Positions 45,125-55,999 are shown, counted from the first letter of the stretch. The stretch is 64,000 nt of DNA from Lepeophtheirus salmonis (GCF_016086655.4 NC_052139.2:28586002-28650001); one strand, 5' to 3'. Notes: a model not told the origin generated them from the letters alone. Made by a program: numbers and translations.

Positions 45125-45715
45125 ACAATGGATTTCGGATCCTTTCGACGCAGATATTCATCCAAAAAGAATTTTAAACATATTGGGGTTGAACGTGGGT
45201 ACAGTGCAGAACGTCAGGGTGGCCAAAGAGAAGGGAAAATGAGTCAAAGGAGAGGCAGGCAAGTGAAAGAAATGGCTTGAAGCGAAATGAAACATTTCTG
45301 AAATCCCTTGATGCAAAGATCAAGGTAGATATAACAGTATCAATGCACCGCTTGGGTGACGAGTTCTACGTAGACGAGATCACCATCAGGAGAGCAGTCC
45401 ATGATGAACTCGGCCTTCAGACCTCCAAGACATCTCCTTAGCGAAAAGATCCTTTTCATCACAAAAAAGTCCGTAATTATTGAATGAGTCATCCGGCGAC
45501 GGGCAGTAAGATCTTCACAGTTCACCAGGTTTTGAACTACAGAAACTACAAGTTTATAGCCGCATCACCTGATGAAGTCTAGGGCACCTTCAGAAAATAA
45601 CAGATGGCCCAAACAATGTGATTGGAAGTTGTGGGCTCTGATAGGAAGAAATTGGATCCCTTCTTCTTAAAGCCCAATGAGAAAATCCAGGGCAAAAGTT
45701 TTTAATAAAATTTTA
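45125..45715 (+). pseudogene. DD37D transposase, N-terminal half
   Basis: After a degraded first motif (LGLNVGTVQNVRVAKEKG, near 45190) the plus strand gives FLKSLDAKIKVDITVSMHRL, then GDEFYVDEITIRRAVHDELG and LQTSKTSP (second helix-turn-helix, 45296-45440), NY..SHPATGSKIFTVHQVLN with the first-Asp block damaged, then SPDEV-GTFRK and KKLDPFFLKPNEKIQGKSF. It stops before the second Asp. Several in-frame stops are present. Confidence 0.75.
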
Positions 45716-46004
45716 ACTTCTACGTTTATAATAAAAAGTTATGCAGGTTTTGATTTTGCTTTTTGATCACGTAAAAATTTCACTTTTGCACTCTATAAAT
45801 CTCTTAAATCTAATATGTCTATAAATATTGCGCTTCATGTTGTATGTACAGAGTAAAAAATATCCATGCAACTATCAGTCATTATGTTCTGTGGTTAGTA
45901 TTTTTGTACCTGAATTATGTAGGTACAACTGAATCAAACGTTATCAATTTCTCCTCTTATTAATTTTTGCTCAAGAATATGTTTTTAATTGACAGACCAT
46001 TTAT

Positions 46005-46700
46005 TCCGTAATGGTATGACCTGAGGGGCGTGGTATTTCAACCAGCGGTATGTACTTTAAAAAGTTTGAGAACCAGTGGTTTAGACAATTTTAATATACA
46101 AGCCAAAGTCTAATATACCAACAGATTACCAAGTAATTTTATTAGTCCAAGATGTAAAACGTCTAAAAAATATTTATTTTTTATCCACTTCCTATTTAAA
46201 TAATAATAAAAACTTGGGAAAAGTAGTTTAAAACAACTTTGAGTTCGGAAAAACTATTGAACATCTCCCCATGTCGCTTTTATAAATAGAAAATATATAG
46301 TATAAATTAAGCGATAAAATATGAAAGTTCCATGTTAAATCTGTACAATAGTTTGTCCAATTAAAATTAAACTATAATTGCTAAAACACTTGATAGATAT
46401 ATCAGGAAATTAACTGCAGAACAAATTAAGATACATAACTCAATTCGAATTTATGCAAAGGTTTTACGCTGTACCGAACAGCCAATCTAGTTCCTTATGT
46501 TTTTGCATATTGTTGTTTGTTTTTGGTCCCCATTATTACTGCAAACTTTAAAAATTGATATTTATTTAACTTGGTCTGAAGATGAAATATGGTCACTGTA
46601 AGAGGCCATTAAATTTGAAAACTGATTCTCAAAGGTCAACGTAGTAGAAACGATTGACGTTTGCACCTTACCAGGAGCTAGGTTACTAGGTTAATATGAT
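46005..46700. other. AT-rich stretch without a recognised gene
   Basis: Only a short R1-like minus-strand block (45955-46005, CTCCTCTTATTAATTTTTGC followed by TCAAGAATATG) lies at its left edge. Confidence 0.35.
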
Positions 46701-46704
46701 TTGA

Positions 46705-46965
46705 CAAAAAGGATATTAAGAGTTTATTGCTTTAACCACAGGGGACCAGAAGCTTTGGCAGACCATGGATACCTCGTGCAGACCCGTCTCTGCCATTTTA
46801 CAGTTAATGAGCTTCTTGGGCCTCAGTGACGAATAATACTTCACACAGGCTCGACCCACCCCTGAGATAGAAATGCTTCCGTTCATGATTGGGCTGTCTT
46901 CCGGCCAAAAGCCCTGCTTCAAAAATTGAACACATTTTGTTTCAAAGACATCCTACACCAGTGAA
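46705..46965 (-). pseudogene. DD37D transposase C-terminal tail
   Basis: The minus strand reads KQGFWPEDSPIMNGSISISG, then VGRACVKYYSSLRPKKLINC, KMAETGLHEVSMVCQSFWSP and VVKAINS in one open frame. Compare the usual FWPP.SPD.NPLD.SIWG.VE..AC...H.S...LK..I...W..M....V...C.SF..R. The third Asp is deleted and the PD is PI. Confidence 0.7.
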
Positions 46966-47940
46966 CTTCCTGTTGACCAAGGATATCAAACAAGACGGAT
47001 CTCATTAGAAATAATTGAAAAAAATTAACTATAAATTGAAATAAATTTTGTACTAGTAAAATAATAGAAAATACTTAAATTGCCTATTTGAGCTTAACGC
47101 AAAGCTAAGAAATGACATGCTATACATTTTATTTTGTTACATAACATTATAGATATTTTGTTTGGTGTCCTAACAAGATTTTTTGGTGATTGTCATTTAA
47201 CTTCCTTTTTTGATCAAAAATACTCAGATTTCAACGAACAATGAGTATTTATGAATTTTGACGAGGTTGTCTGCGATACATCAAATAATAATATTAAATT
47301 TGTAATAATTATAAGAAAATCCATTATCACCACAAAAAACAAAAATCGATTTTTTTTTCTTTCTGACAAAATGGAAGATAGTTTTATACAATTTGGGGTA
47401 TAAAAACTCCCAGTGAGTTAAGAAAGGGTTAATGAAAAATAAACAATAAACTTTCGATAATCCTTGTTTGTGTGTCTTTTTAAGGATGCATTTTGATGCA
47501 AATTGTATCATATATGATACAATATACAGTAAAACAACATTTATAAAGATATAAATATGGGGGAAAATGAGAGCACCCCCCCCCCCCATTAGAACTAGTG
47601 AATCATCATTACAAACATATGCATTAAAACTCATAACAAGGTATAATTTCATGGAACACATTACAAGTTTTTATTGTACATATATTCTTGTACTTTTATT
47701 GCGTAGCATAATATCATATGTGGTACATTAACAAAAAAAAAAAAAATCTTGAACATTGCAAGAAAAAGATCAAATCCTAAGTTATACTTACTTCCTATTT
47801 TACAATCCCAATTATTCATAAAGCTGTTTGAGTCAATTATTGGCATATTAATCAGGATACTGGGATGAGTTAAGATACACAATACTACTAAGAGGATCTT
47901 GGGTTGGCAAGGTCGATTGCATCTCTCCAAATAAAAAAAA
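46966..47940. other. AT-rich stretch without a recognised gene
   Basis: It contains a C-rich run (47575-47587), an R1 fragment at 47815-47890 (GGGATGAGTTAAGATACACA), and minus-strand frames (47281-47661, 47661-47930) whose Phe/Ile/Tyr-rich translations look like AT-rich DNA rather than protein. Confidence 0.4.
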
Positions 47941-47984
47941 TAGGCGGTAAATCCCTCAAAAGAGTTAAAAGGCCTTTATTGTCG

Positions 47985-48680
47985 CACAAGCAGCATGACA
48001 AGAGGCATAAAAAGGGTCAAAAAACTTTTGAACATGAGAAAACAAAATCCAGTCGACATCCTTGTATTTTCAGATGAGAAGACTTTCAAGGTGTTTGTAT
48101 TTGTTTATCCGGCTAAATTATTCGGTATTGACATTCCCGAACGTACCCCTGGATGACTCCACCAGGTATGTGACGAACACAAGGCATGCTGCGTCTTTGA
48201 TGATAGTGGGACTCATCACCTCCAATTGGGAAAGATGAAACCAATCTGATTCCCCACCGAATACCGCCATAAAGTTGACGATTACCTCGACATCTTCGAG
48301 GAAAAGGTAGTTTGATGGCTCCTGAAATTGACCAGGGAGGGGTCTAGCGTATTACAGGAGGATGGGGCCCTCGCACACACAGCCATAGTTGTGTAACACT
48401 TATTCGGTAACAATCTCCACAAGAACGTTGATTACTGGGCTAAGAACTGCCCCCAAAGTCCTGACCTCAACTCACTGGACTGCAGCATCCAGGCACGTAT
48501 GGAAGCCCACTTCGCCACACCAACCCTAACTCCCTCATGGCCGTGGTGGACAAGGCCTAGGCCTCAATATCCGCCAAGTACCTTTGGAAAACCTGCCAAA
48601 CCTTCTGACCTCGCCTTGAGTGCTGCATCGCTGCTGTGGGCTGCTTTATTGATTAAAAATGGTAATCATAAGAATACAAA
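47985..48680 (+). pseudogene. DD37D-type transposase, catalytic domain
   Basis: The plus strand gives ILVFSDEKTFKVF (first Asp, near 48060-48100), TRYVTNTRHAASLMIVGLIT (second strand block), and QEDGALAHTAIVV (second Asp near 48360). After a stop it reads WAKNCPQSPDLNSLDCSIQA with the third Asp near 48480, and a tail ending LSAASLLWAALL. 38 positions separate the second and third Asp. All three acids are kept, but there are at least three stops and frameshifts, and the N-terminal half is missing. A family A element follows at 48692. Confidence 0.8.
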
Positions 48681-48691
48681 TCTTGTAGGTA

Positions 48692-49400
48692 CCAAGTAGT
48701 CCATTAAAATCTGAACACATTGAATTTCAAAATTATCAAGATATTATTTAATAATTAACATTATAATTTCAACAAAATTAATAGTATAAACTGATATGTG
48801 TCAGAGCTCTATTAAGCATGAATGTAGGCAGCGGTAGAAATCCTGACGCCTACTTCGGATGCAGTTATCTGATTTGGCGTCCCAGTACTGCCTGACAATG
48901 ATTTTGAGGGAAGACTTCTCCTCAAAATGCACCAAAAAGGTTTAGTCGATGGTGTTGGCATTAGGTCTATAGGGGTGGGTAAAGAGTGTTGAAAAAGAGT
49001 TCAAAAGGTACTCAAAAGAATAATTCAAAAGGTGTTTCTCACGAAGCCCACAGAAGCCCACCTGGACTTGATGGGATTATAGTGGTCTGTTTTCTTTAGC
49101 TCCTCTGTTTCCAGTTTGGCCTTTATTACAGAGCCCATCTTCTTCTACGATGTTTTGGGCTTTCTAACTATGTAGAAGGTGGTCATAGAGATACCCAACT
49201 GCTTGGAGTACGCGAATGGGTATTGTTGATCCTGTTCAAGTGTCATTTTCTCAACTTGCTGAAGAGCTCAAGTTTAAAAAAAAAAAATTACTTATTGTAA
49301 CTAACTGTTGAAGCTCTAATATATTGAAATATGAATTAATTTCAATTTCTCAACCTCTCAATTATTGAATTTGAAATTTTCAAATTTCAATGGATCACAT
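48692..49400 (-). mobile_element. family A deletion derivative, copy 5 (709 bp, both ends visible)
   Basis: The left repeat reads CCAAGTAGTCCATTAAAATC and TGAACAC, preceded by TA. The right repeat TTTCAATGGATCACAT ends at 49400, followed by TA. The minus-strand body keeps the tail (INPLD.TFLVHFEEKSSLKI) near 48960-48890, the joint rich in CAAAAG.ACTC near 48990-49030, and degraded DNA-binding sequence near 49060-49230. It has the same fused layout as 18243-19190. Confidence 0.75.
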
Positions 49401-49424
49401 TATTAGTATACATATAAGAGAATA

Positions 49425-49640
49425 ATTCATGGACATATTTGAGTCCTTTTAAGCTTATTATTCAGCAAACTGGGATAAGTTAAGGTTAATAAGAATTGTA
49501 GCTTTAGTTATGCTTGATCAAAGGTACTTATATCGACCCGGGTTTTTGTCCAAATATCTTGAATAATAACCTTGCATGTGAGACAAATATGTCTATGAAT
49601 TATTGATTTGTATTTTACAATATACAGGATCATTTTTGAT
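49425..49640 (+). repeat. dispersed repeat R1
   Basis: It reads ATTCATGGACATATTTGAGT followed by CC, CTTATTATTCAGCAAACTGG and GATAAGTTAAGG, then AGGTACTTATATCGACCCGG. It starts 25 bp after a family A element. Confidence 0.75.
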
Positions 49641-51120
49641 AGCTTGGACAAGGTATTCAAGAGATTTGTGAGTTTGGATTTCTCCGAATGAAATATTTAC
49701 CTCGTCAACATAAAACAATCTTCAATAAATATCAATAAAAAGAGAAAATTTTAACTCAATACCTTTTTTTTTGAAAGACTAAGAAAAACAAGTGCTTTTG
49801 AAAATTTCGACTCTGGGTCATCTAGTGGCTTTAAGTTTTAGTAAATATATTAGTTTTTTCTAAGGTCCTTACATGAATCATTATTTAAAATAAGTCTGGC
49901 CGATAGTTGAAACTGCGTTTATATTTTAGGTCGTCATAAATATATAGTAAGGATCTTTTTATTTTTATTCCAAGATTTCAGGTCATCGAAATTTTCCTAC
50001 ATGACTTTAAATTAAACTTAAAATATCTCCAATATAACATTTCCGAATGCTATTGTGTAGGAGGAATGTGGCTTCTAGCAGTACAAAAAAGTGAGACACC
50101 CAAATTAACCCTTCCTAAATGCGAACTCTGGTTATATTGACTTTTTTTTCCTTCACGATTAAGGAAATTTTTTCAATTCTTATTAGTATATTATCCATTC
50201 GAAATATAGAACTCCTTATCAATACACTTGTGTTGTTATTGTTCAGTAATCTATATTCATGCAACTTAATCACCTTATTATATCTAAATTTATAAATAAA
50301 AATCAAAAAGTAAATTAAACAAAAATCAATCAAAAACGACATTTTTTAAAGACATTTTTATTCTATAACTTAATAATAATAATTGCAACTACATAAATAA
50401 AGTCCATTATTTTACTCAACTTTTTTGCGGTTGTATACACTTTTTATTTGTTATAATCAATATAAAGTCATTAATAATTTATTTTTCAAATGTTTGCATT
50501 AATTTATATTTTCTTATATTTTCATCTATATAGTTCTTTCATGTCAAAATATTGCACTGAATTGTAGTTATACCCTCAAAACTTGATTTTTTTGTATGGC
50601 TTTAAAGGTCAAATTTATTTTTGTTAAAATTTTCAATGCTCATATTCTTGTTCCATGGCTTAAATAACAATAATAAAAGTGGGTTTTAGCCTGCGGGCTA
50701 GAATGTTGTTGCATGGTGTTATCATTGGTTATTGAGAGAGGCCTAAAACCTCATAAAATGTCCGAGGATTTTGTAACTGAAACCCAATACTTGTATATAC
50801 AGTTCCGTTGAGAGATTCTGATACATGGAATGATACATTCACAGAGAAAAATGATGAATTATTGATGATTTATTTCTTAGGGAATATAGAAATACCCCAA
50901 GAGTAATTAATGATTATCTTTTCTGTATGATTGTTAAAAGTTGATATAATTATTTTAGGTTTTTTTTTAATCTAAAGTAGATAAAACATTTAATCCCAAT
51001 TCTAACCCTATCTTAAAAAGAATAAGAAATATGTAGGGTTTTTCTCTTTCTTCGAAAGTGATCCTTCATTCAAATTAAAACGAGGATGACTATCTTCTTC
51101 CTCACTCATTTTGTACGCCA
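49641..51120. other. AT-rich stretch without a recognised gene
   Basis: It is long AT-rich DNA. The word TAGCCTGCGGGCTA near 50688 is a small palindrome. No transposase motif or spliced frame was found. Confidence 0.4.
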
Positions 51121-51124
51121 ACAT

Positions 51125-51390
51125 ATAAACAATCATAAACAGAAAAAAAAAAAAAGGAGAAAGCCCCAATTTATACTCTTTAACTTCATATATTCATTCA
51201 TACAGCCCAATATTTCATTGACATACTTGAGTCACTCATACGCTTCTTCTTCAAATGAATGAGTTAAGTTAAGATATACAATAATTTTAGCAATAATTAA
51301 AAACCTATATTTGATTTAAGAGACTTAAATTGGCCCAAATATGCCATCTTTTATGACAATGACATATATACTTTCTATTTGAGACAAGTC
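51125..51390 (+). repeat. dispersed repeat R1
   Basis: It reads CAATCATAAACAGAAAAA, GAGAAAGCCCCAATTTATAC, AATATTTCATTGACATACTT, GAGTTAAGTTAAGATATACA, then AGAGACTTAAATTGGCCCAA followed by ATATGCCATC. It has the same order and spacing as 20375-20640. Confidence 0.75.
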
Positions 51391-51399
51391 TGAACTGTT

Positions 51400-52235
51400 G
51401 CAAGGGCATGGATCCTTTGCCCAAAATGAGTAGCATGAAGCTATGCTTGAGCCACGTGAAAGCTATGAGCAGGAGCACCGTCTTGCTGGAAAATGGCTCT
51501 TGATATGTCTGGTAACATTTTCCGCATCAAAAGCGATCCGTTTTCTCGGCTCCTATGCATCGCAGTGGTAAGATACTTTTTGAGGTTGAAGACGTTACAG
51601 TTTGTCCTCCAGGTGGTATAAAATGAAGCTTACTAACGTCTCGGTAGCTAATAAGATCCCAGACTTGAATTTTCAATGGAAGATTCACTTTCGGAGTCGG
51701 TACAATATTTTCCTTCTACTGAGCCTCAATACAATCGGTTTGACGATTGGTATGGTGAAACAGTTCAAGGTTGGCCTTGTCAGAGAAAAGAGCCCCTCCC
51801 AATTTTTCTTCTCACGACAAAAAATATGGGTTTTTTTCCCCGAACCTTCCTGAGTTTCGGCTGCATTTGAGCCTGGACGGCAATACTTCGAGCCTTTCCT
51901 TCATGTGCTTTCAAACAGTCTTGTGTGACGCTGGATGACCATTTGACGTCAATCTGGAGGCTAATTTCCGCAAGGATTAGCCTTTTTGTAAGACTTTTGG
52001 GGATGGTTATTTTTGCAAATCTCTAGAGGTTTTTCTTCCTTCCATGTCCATCCTTGTTCTCGTGGCTCTATCCGAAACAGTCAGAGTGTCACCACTTTCA
52101 AATGGTTCGGAACGAAACGCCAAGGTCCGAAGCGACCTCAGCCTGCCTTTTTCTGGCCTCAAGTTGCCCCACTGCCCTGCTTCGGGTGCTTAAGGAGTGC
52201 TTCTTCATCCTTCTAAGACATTGTATTTTTTAATA
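51400..52235 (-). pseudogene. Tc1/mariner-superfamily transposase, first two thirds
   Basis: From 52220 on the minus strand: GQLEARKRQAEVASDLGVSF followed by RTI (helix-turn-helix), ISLQIDVKWSSSVTQDCLKA (linker), ARSIAVQAQMQPKLRK, KANLELFHHTNRQTDCI (after the first-Asp block, which is damaged: FSDEK reads close to L..DKAN), VPTPKVNLPLKIQVWDLISY, FIPPGGQTVTSSTSKSIL, and ISRAIFQQDGAPAHSFHVAQ with the second Asp (about 51500). It ends in THFGQRIHALATVQTCL before the third acid. It is a different lineage from the other DD37D elements here. Frames and stops are broken. Confidence 0.75.
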
Positions 52236-52444
52236 GTCGTATTTAAATTTCAATTAAGAAAAAAAAAAAAAAAATGAAAAGAGTTGCTTTCTTACCTTCA
52301 ATTGGGGTTGATGCAGATTTTAAAGAGTCTATTAGCTACGTGCTCTTGTTTTCATTTTTTTCTCTTTTCATTTTTGAACTTCTTTTTAGAGAAGCGGTAA
52401 ATTTAAAAAGAGGACATCCATTTTGTTGACATACTGGTCATACA

Positions 52445-52665
52445 ACCCCATATTTCATAGACATATTTAAGCCAATTATATGCTCTTTATTTAAATTTAT
52501 GGAATGATTTAAGGTACCCGAGAATGTTAGTCCTAATTTACATACTTAATTTGAGTTAAAATGGGAATATCGGTTCCAGTATGGCCCCTTTAAATATAAA
52601 ATCTACCATTTTCTCAGTCTAATATTGTGATGATCCTTTTTTTGCTCCATTAAGTAGTGTCATTT
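52445..52665 (+). repeat. dispersed repeat R1
   Basis: CCATATTTCATAGACATATT, GGAATGATTTAAGGTACCCG followed by AGAATGTTAG, ATCGGTTCCAGTATGGCCCC followed by TTTAAATATAAAATC, and a TATTGTGATGATCC end. It is followed within 70 bp by another copy. Confidence 0.75.
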
Positions 52666-52734
52666 TCGACACATCCGATAAATAAGAATAATTTAATAAT
52701 AGAAATTGACGAATATTTGTCACAGAATAAAAAT

Positions 52735-52980
52735 ATCGGTCGTCAATTTAAAAAAACAATCTTGAACAAAATCAAAAAAAGAAGAAAATCCAAACTAATT
52801 TTTTTACTTCATATACATTTAAATATGTTTATATGTTTCATATACATATTTGAGTCCATTATAGACTTTATATTCAAACTACTGGAATTAGTATAGATAC
52901 CCAAGAATATTAGCTAAAGTGTAGACCCTCTATTTGATGTAAAAGTGGTCTCTTTGGTATAAAATAACTATTGGAAGAAT
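52735..52980 (+). repeat. dispersed repeat R1, adjacent copy
   Basis: AATCTTGAACAAAATCAAAA, TTCATATACATATTTGAGTC, CTACTGGAATTAGTATAGAT and ACCCAAGAATATTAGC, then AAAGTGGTCTCTTTGGTATA. It lies head to tail with the copy at 52445-52665. Confidence 0.75.
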
Positions 52981-53248
52981 ACTAACGTAATCCTATGGGA
53001 ATGGTTTACGTAAACGTTATGTTAACGGGCTACATATTTTTGTAGAAATTTTCAAAATTCTACGAACTCAAAAATTGTTACTCAAATCTAACATTAGAGT
53101 AATTAATCAAACTCTTACCCTTTTTGTTTGTTTGTTTGGCTCTGAATGCCAGATTCTAAAAAAACACCATATTTTCGAACACCTGAGTTGCATAAATTCC
53201 ATTATGGATATATAAGATGCCATTTTAAACTTCGATACATTATCAAAA

Positions 53249-53716
53249 CAGGGGCATCCGCAGGAGTATATATTTTTTTCGGAGGTGAGGGGCGGAATGT
53301 TTTGGAAATTTTTTTCGAATATCAAATTATTTCGAAAAAAATTAAAAATTTCAACAATCCATAGATATTTACGAATAATTAAACTTTAAGGAAAAAAATT
53401 TCAAAAATGCAGAGCTTTTCACAAAATATTTCTAAAAATAAATTTAAAATATAAGGTATTTTATTGAAAAATTTCAAAAATCCAGAAAAATATTCTATAA
53501 ATTAAACCTTTTTGCAAAAAAAAAAAAAAAAAAAAAATCCATACCTATTCACAACTACTAAATTTTAAGGAACTAAATTTGAAAATTTAAAATAATTTTC
53601 AAATAAAAAAATTTTTATAAAAAAATTTCAAATAGTAAATCTTCTAGAAAGAATAAAATATTTCTTAATTTGGGGTGTTACAGGGCCGTCCATCCCTTCC
53701 TTAGCGGACGCCCCTG
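53249..53716. mobile_element. MITE-like element (468 bp) with terminal inverted repeats
   Basis: The left end CAGGGGCATCCGC (53249-53261) pairs with the right end read inward from 53716, CAGGGGCGTCCGC (one mismatch). The body is very AT-rich, full of the words AAATTTCAAAAAT and long A-tracts, and has no coding. CAGGGGC-type ends suggest a hAT-like origin, but I do not see a clear 8-bp target duplication. Related ends appear at 35727 (TAGGGGCATCCACAGGGG). Confidence 0.7.
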
Positions 53717-54014
53717 TGCAATATAAATCTTTATTGCCTCAACAAATAATAATATTGTCTTGCTTCTTTAATTTTCGCTATAGTTGTGAGTTCTGATTTG
53801 ATTGATGATACTTACTTAATTTATTCCCACCAATATATTTCATTCCAAATGAAACCAATCAATTTATTACCTTTTAATTGTGAATAAGAATTTTGGCTAC
53901 TTAAGCGAAATTAGTAAGTCATACAAGGGCCTAATCAGACATAATATACTATGAGCGTCATTCTGGAAAAAAAAAAAATAACTTTTTATGTCAGTAAACA
54001 CAAACCCAAAATAA

Positions 54015-54135
54015 TTTGGGTCGATACATTATAGCCTTATTATTCAAATTTCTAGGATGAGTTACAATACCCAGGGCTTATAGCTCCAGTATAAATACTT
54101 TAATTGATTCAGATTTAATATAAATATAAGGTTAG
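54015..54135 (+). repeat. dispersed repeat R1, partial
   Basis: TTATAGCCTTATTATTCAAA, TTCTAGGATGAGTTACAATA and CCCAGGGCTTATAGC match the central part of R1. The 3' part is degraded. Confidence 0.6.
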
Positions 54136-54154
54136 ACCATCATGTTATCGAGCA

Positions 54155-54340
54155 ATTTTCAATTGGATGTATCGTACCGACTGCTGGGCAAGAGAGGGAG
54201 ATTTTGACAAAAAACGTATCCACTCATAGTCTAATACGTCACTATTACTAGAATTTTCAAATTAATGTATCGTACCGACTGCTGGACAACATAATGGATT
54301 TTGACAACACACATAACCAGAGTATGACACCACTATTAAA
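54155..54340 (+). repeat. tandem duplication, period 98 bp
   Basis: Unit 1 (54155-54252) and unit 2 (54253-54340) both start ATTTTCAA and share ATGTATCGTACCGACTGCTG followed by G.CAA, then GATTTTGACAA, then CACTATTA. The second unit has diverged and is slightly shorter. Confidence 0.8.
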
Positions 54341-54556
54341 ACCCGTGGTGGAAGTGAAACGTCAGTCGTACAGACGTTATGGTTATAGCCTTGTATTTCT
54401 ATTAACCTTGATTTGATTGAATAGACTTTTATTTGCACCAAATGGTCACATTCCAATAAATCTGTTATTTAATTATACTATTATATTGGCAATCCTTATT
54501 TTTTTTTTACTTAATAATGTATATAATTAAATAATTACAGGTATCCGTGGTAGTAA

Positions 54557-54581
54557 GCCTATTTCAATACTTGAAATAGGC
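54557..54581. repeat. perfect 11-bp hairpin with 3-nt loop
   Basis: GCCTATTTCAA at 54557-54567 pairs exactly with 54571-54581 across TAC. No U-run follows, and the setting is eukaryotic, so a terminator is not implied. Confidence 0.75.
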
Positions 54582-54689
54582 CGATTCTTGTCGATTCCGG
54601 TGCATGGGTGAACCCTAGGTTTCAGTTTTCTCTTCTGGAATGATTAAAAACCACAACAGGTTTTCGTAGTTATGTGCCCCACTTTGTAT

Positions 54690-55428
54690 ATCGAGCCCAA
54701 TGGGGTTTGACCTAATAAGATCCTTTAAAGAATTACGGTATGGATCACTCTCGGAACAAAATAAAACAAACCTGAGATGTCTTCCTTACGTGGAGGAAAC
54801 TACACTTGAACGTGATCGACGAATTACCATTCACAAACTCCAAAAGTTGGGCGTCTCCAGGACCACCCTAAACTCTGTCAGAGGAATAAAGGCTCTGTCA
54901 ATAATGCCAAACAAGACCTAGAGGAGTTCAAGGAAACAAAAGAGGTCAAACGGATCAAGTCCCATGCAAGAGATATCACTGTTTCATAGTAGATTGCCCA
55001 GAGAGCTATACAAAAGTGGGTGGAAAGAGCCTTATGATGGTGGAGAGGCCACTTTTGACATATCAGCAATGAAATCCGTTGCAAGACTCTTTTGAATTAG
55101 TCTTAAGTTTTTTTGAATTCATTTTGAACACTTTTGCCTCTCCTACAAACCCCCTCAGAGTGCAGGTTGAGGGGAAGGGTTGCAATGTTCTTTATTCAAA
55201 CACCAAGACTCTCAAAGCACTAGGCCGCATTTACAGAGGACACAGCGGGTACCATCTCCATTGAGAGCCATCATTGCCGCTAAGGACGGCTACATTAATG
55301 ATCAAGAGAGCTATGTGACTCACATCTATTTATAGTATTAATTTTGCTGTAGTTCTATTCGTAATTAATCCCTTGTATATTGTTGAAGTTTATAATTTAA
55401 AGTGTTTAGATTTTAATGAACGACTCGT
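54690..55428 (+). mobile_element. family A deletion derivative, copy 6
   Basis: The plus strand has LERDRRITIHKLQKLGVSRT followed by T (first helix-turn-helix, near 54808-54870), SHARDITVS (second motif), WVER..., then the joint near 55090-55130. It continues with VQVEGKGCNVLYSNTKTLKA, then LGRIYRGH and a tail end with AIIAAKDGYINDQ (about 55270). The right repeat AAGTGTTTAGATTTTAATGA ends at 55428 before TA. The left repeat is not seen. The channel exon begins 345 bp further on. Confidence 0.75.
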
Positions 55429-55773
55429 TACTCCCAATTGAATTTAAGGAAAAGTAGTTCTTGCTTGCTTTTATGTAGTCGTCGTGCCAGGCATCATCCT
55501 TTCAACAACTCAATTATACTTATTCTACCTACCTACCTTGATTACATTTCACTTCTCCCCCCCTCTATTTCTCTTGCTACTTTATTTCTTCTTCTTTCAA
55601 GGAAGAGGGGAGGGGGCGGAATAAAAGAGGAGCCAGCCTGCTCTCGTTTTCTTGTACACACTAAAAGGAGTGCGAAGAAGTCTCTAATTCCCCCCCCCCT
55701 TTCGAAAATTATCCTCTTCCTCATCCTTTTTTATTTTTTCTATGAAAGCCTCAGTTTCTTTCAGTGATCAAAA

Positions 55774-55898
55774 ATGGATGAAAAATGTCTGTTCCCTCCA
55801 GATACATTGGTTTGTTTTAATGTTGGCGGACAAAAACATCAAGTCCTTGCTAAGAATTTTAGTCCCTTCCCCAACTCAAGACTCTCCAAACTTATCAG
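55774..55898 (+). CDS. first coding exon of a voltage-gated potassium channel-like (K-tetra/BTB) protein
   Basis: ATG at 55774 opens a frame of 41 codons plus two bases: MDEKCLFPPDTLVCFNVGGQ, then KHQVLAKNF and PNSRLSKLI. The F-N-V-G-G..H.V......P.SRL.KL pattern is the opening strand and turn of the T1 tetramerisation domain found at the N-terminus of Kv channels (and in KCTD proteins). The exon ends ATCAG with donor GTAAGG at 55899, phase 2, exactly after the RLSKLI helix where Kv genes commonly have an intron. T1 assembles subunits into tetramers in the cytoplasm. No second exon was recognised in the remaining 8 kb, so the intron is long or the gene continues beyond the window. A pyrimidine-rich stretch at 55540-55740 lies upstream and is probably leader or promoter. 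Confidence 0.65.
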
Positions 55899-55999
55899 GT
55901 AAGGATTTATATTATTCAGTTTTAGCCGCAGTATATTAGCAGGTATTTTTGACCAGTCATGAGAATTTTTTTTGCATGACTTTTAGGGCCAATCAATTT

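Noticed and set aside
47571..47588. Poly(C) run as a structural signal
   Set aside because: It is a simple homopolymer with no second G/C tract beside it; there is nothing to support a functional structure.
47281..47930. Two long minus-strand frames with many hydrophobic residues
   Set aside because: Compositional artefact: runs of Phe, Ile, Tyr and Lys from AT-rich DNA, a poly(C)-derived Gly run, and no start, splice or homology support.
54557..54581. Hairpin as a transcription terminator
   Set aside because: The setting is eukaryotic, no T-run follows and no gene ends here.
55542..55724. Arg/Glu-rich minus-strand frame
   Set aside because: It is the antisense of a polypyrimidine tract upstream of the channel exon, not a protein.
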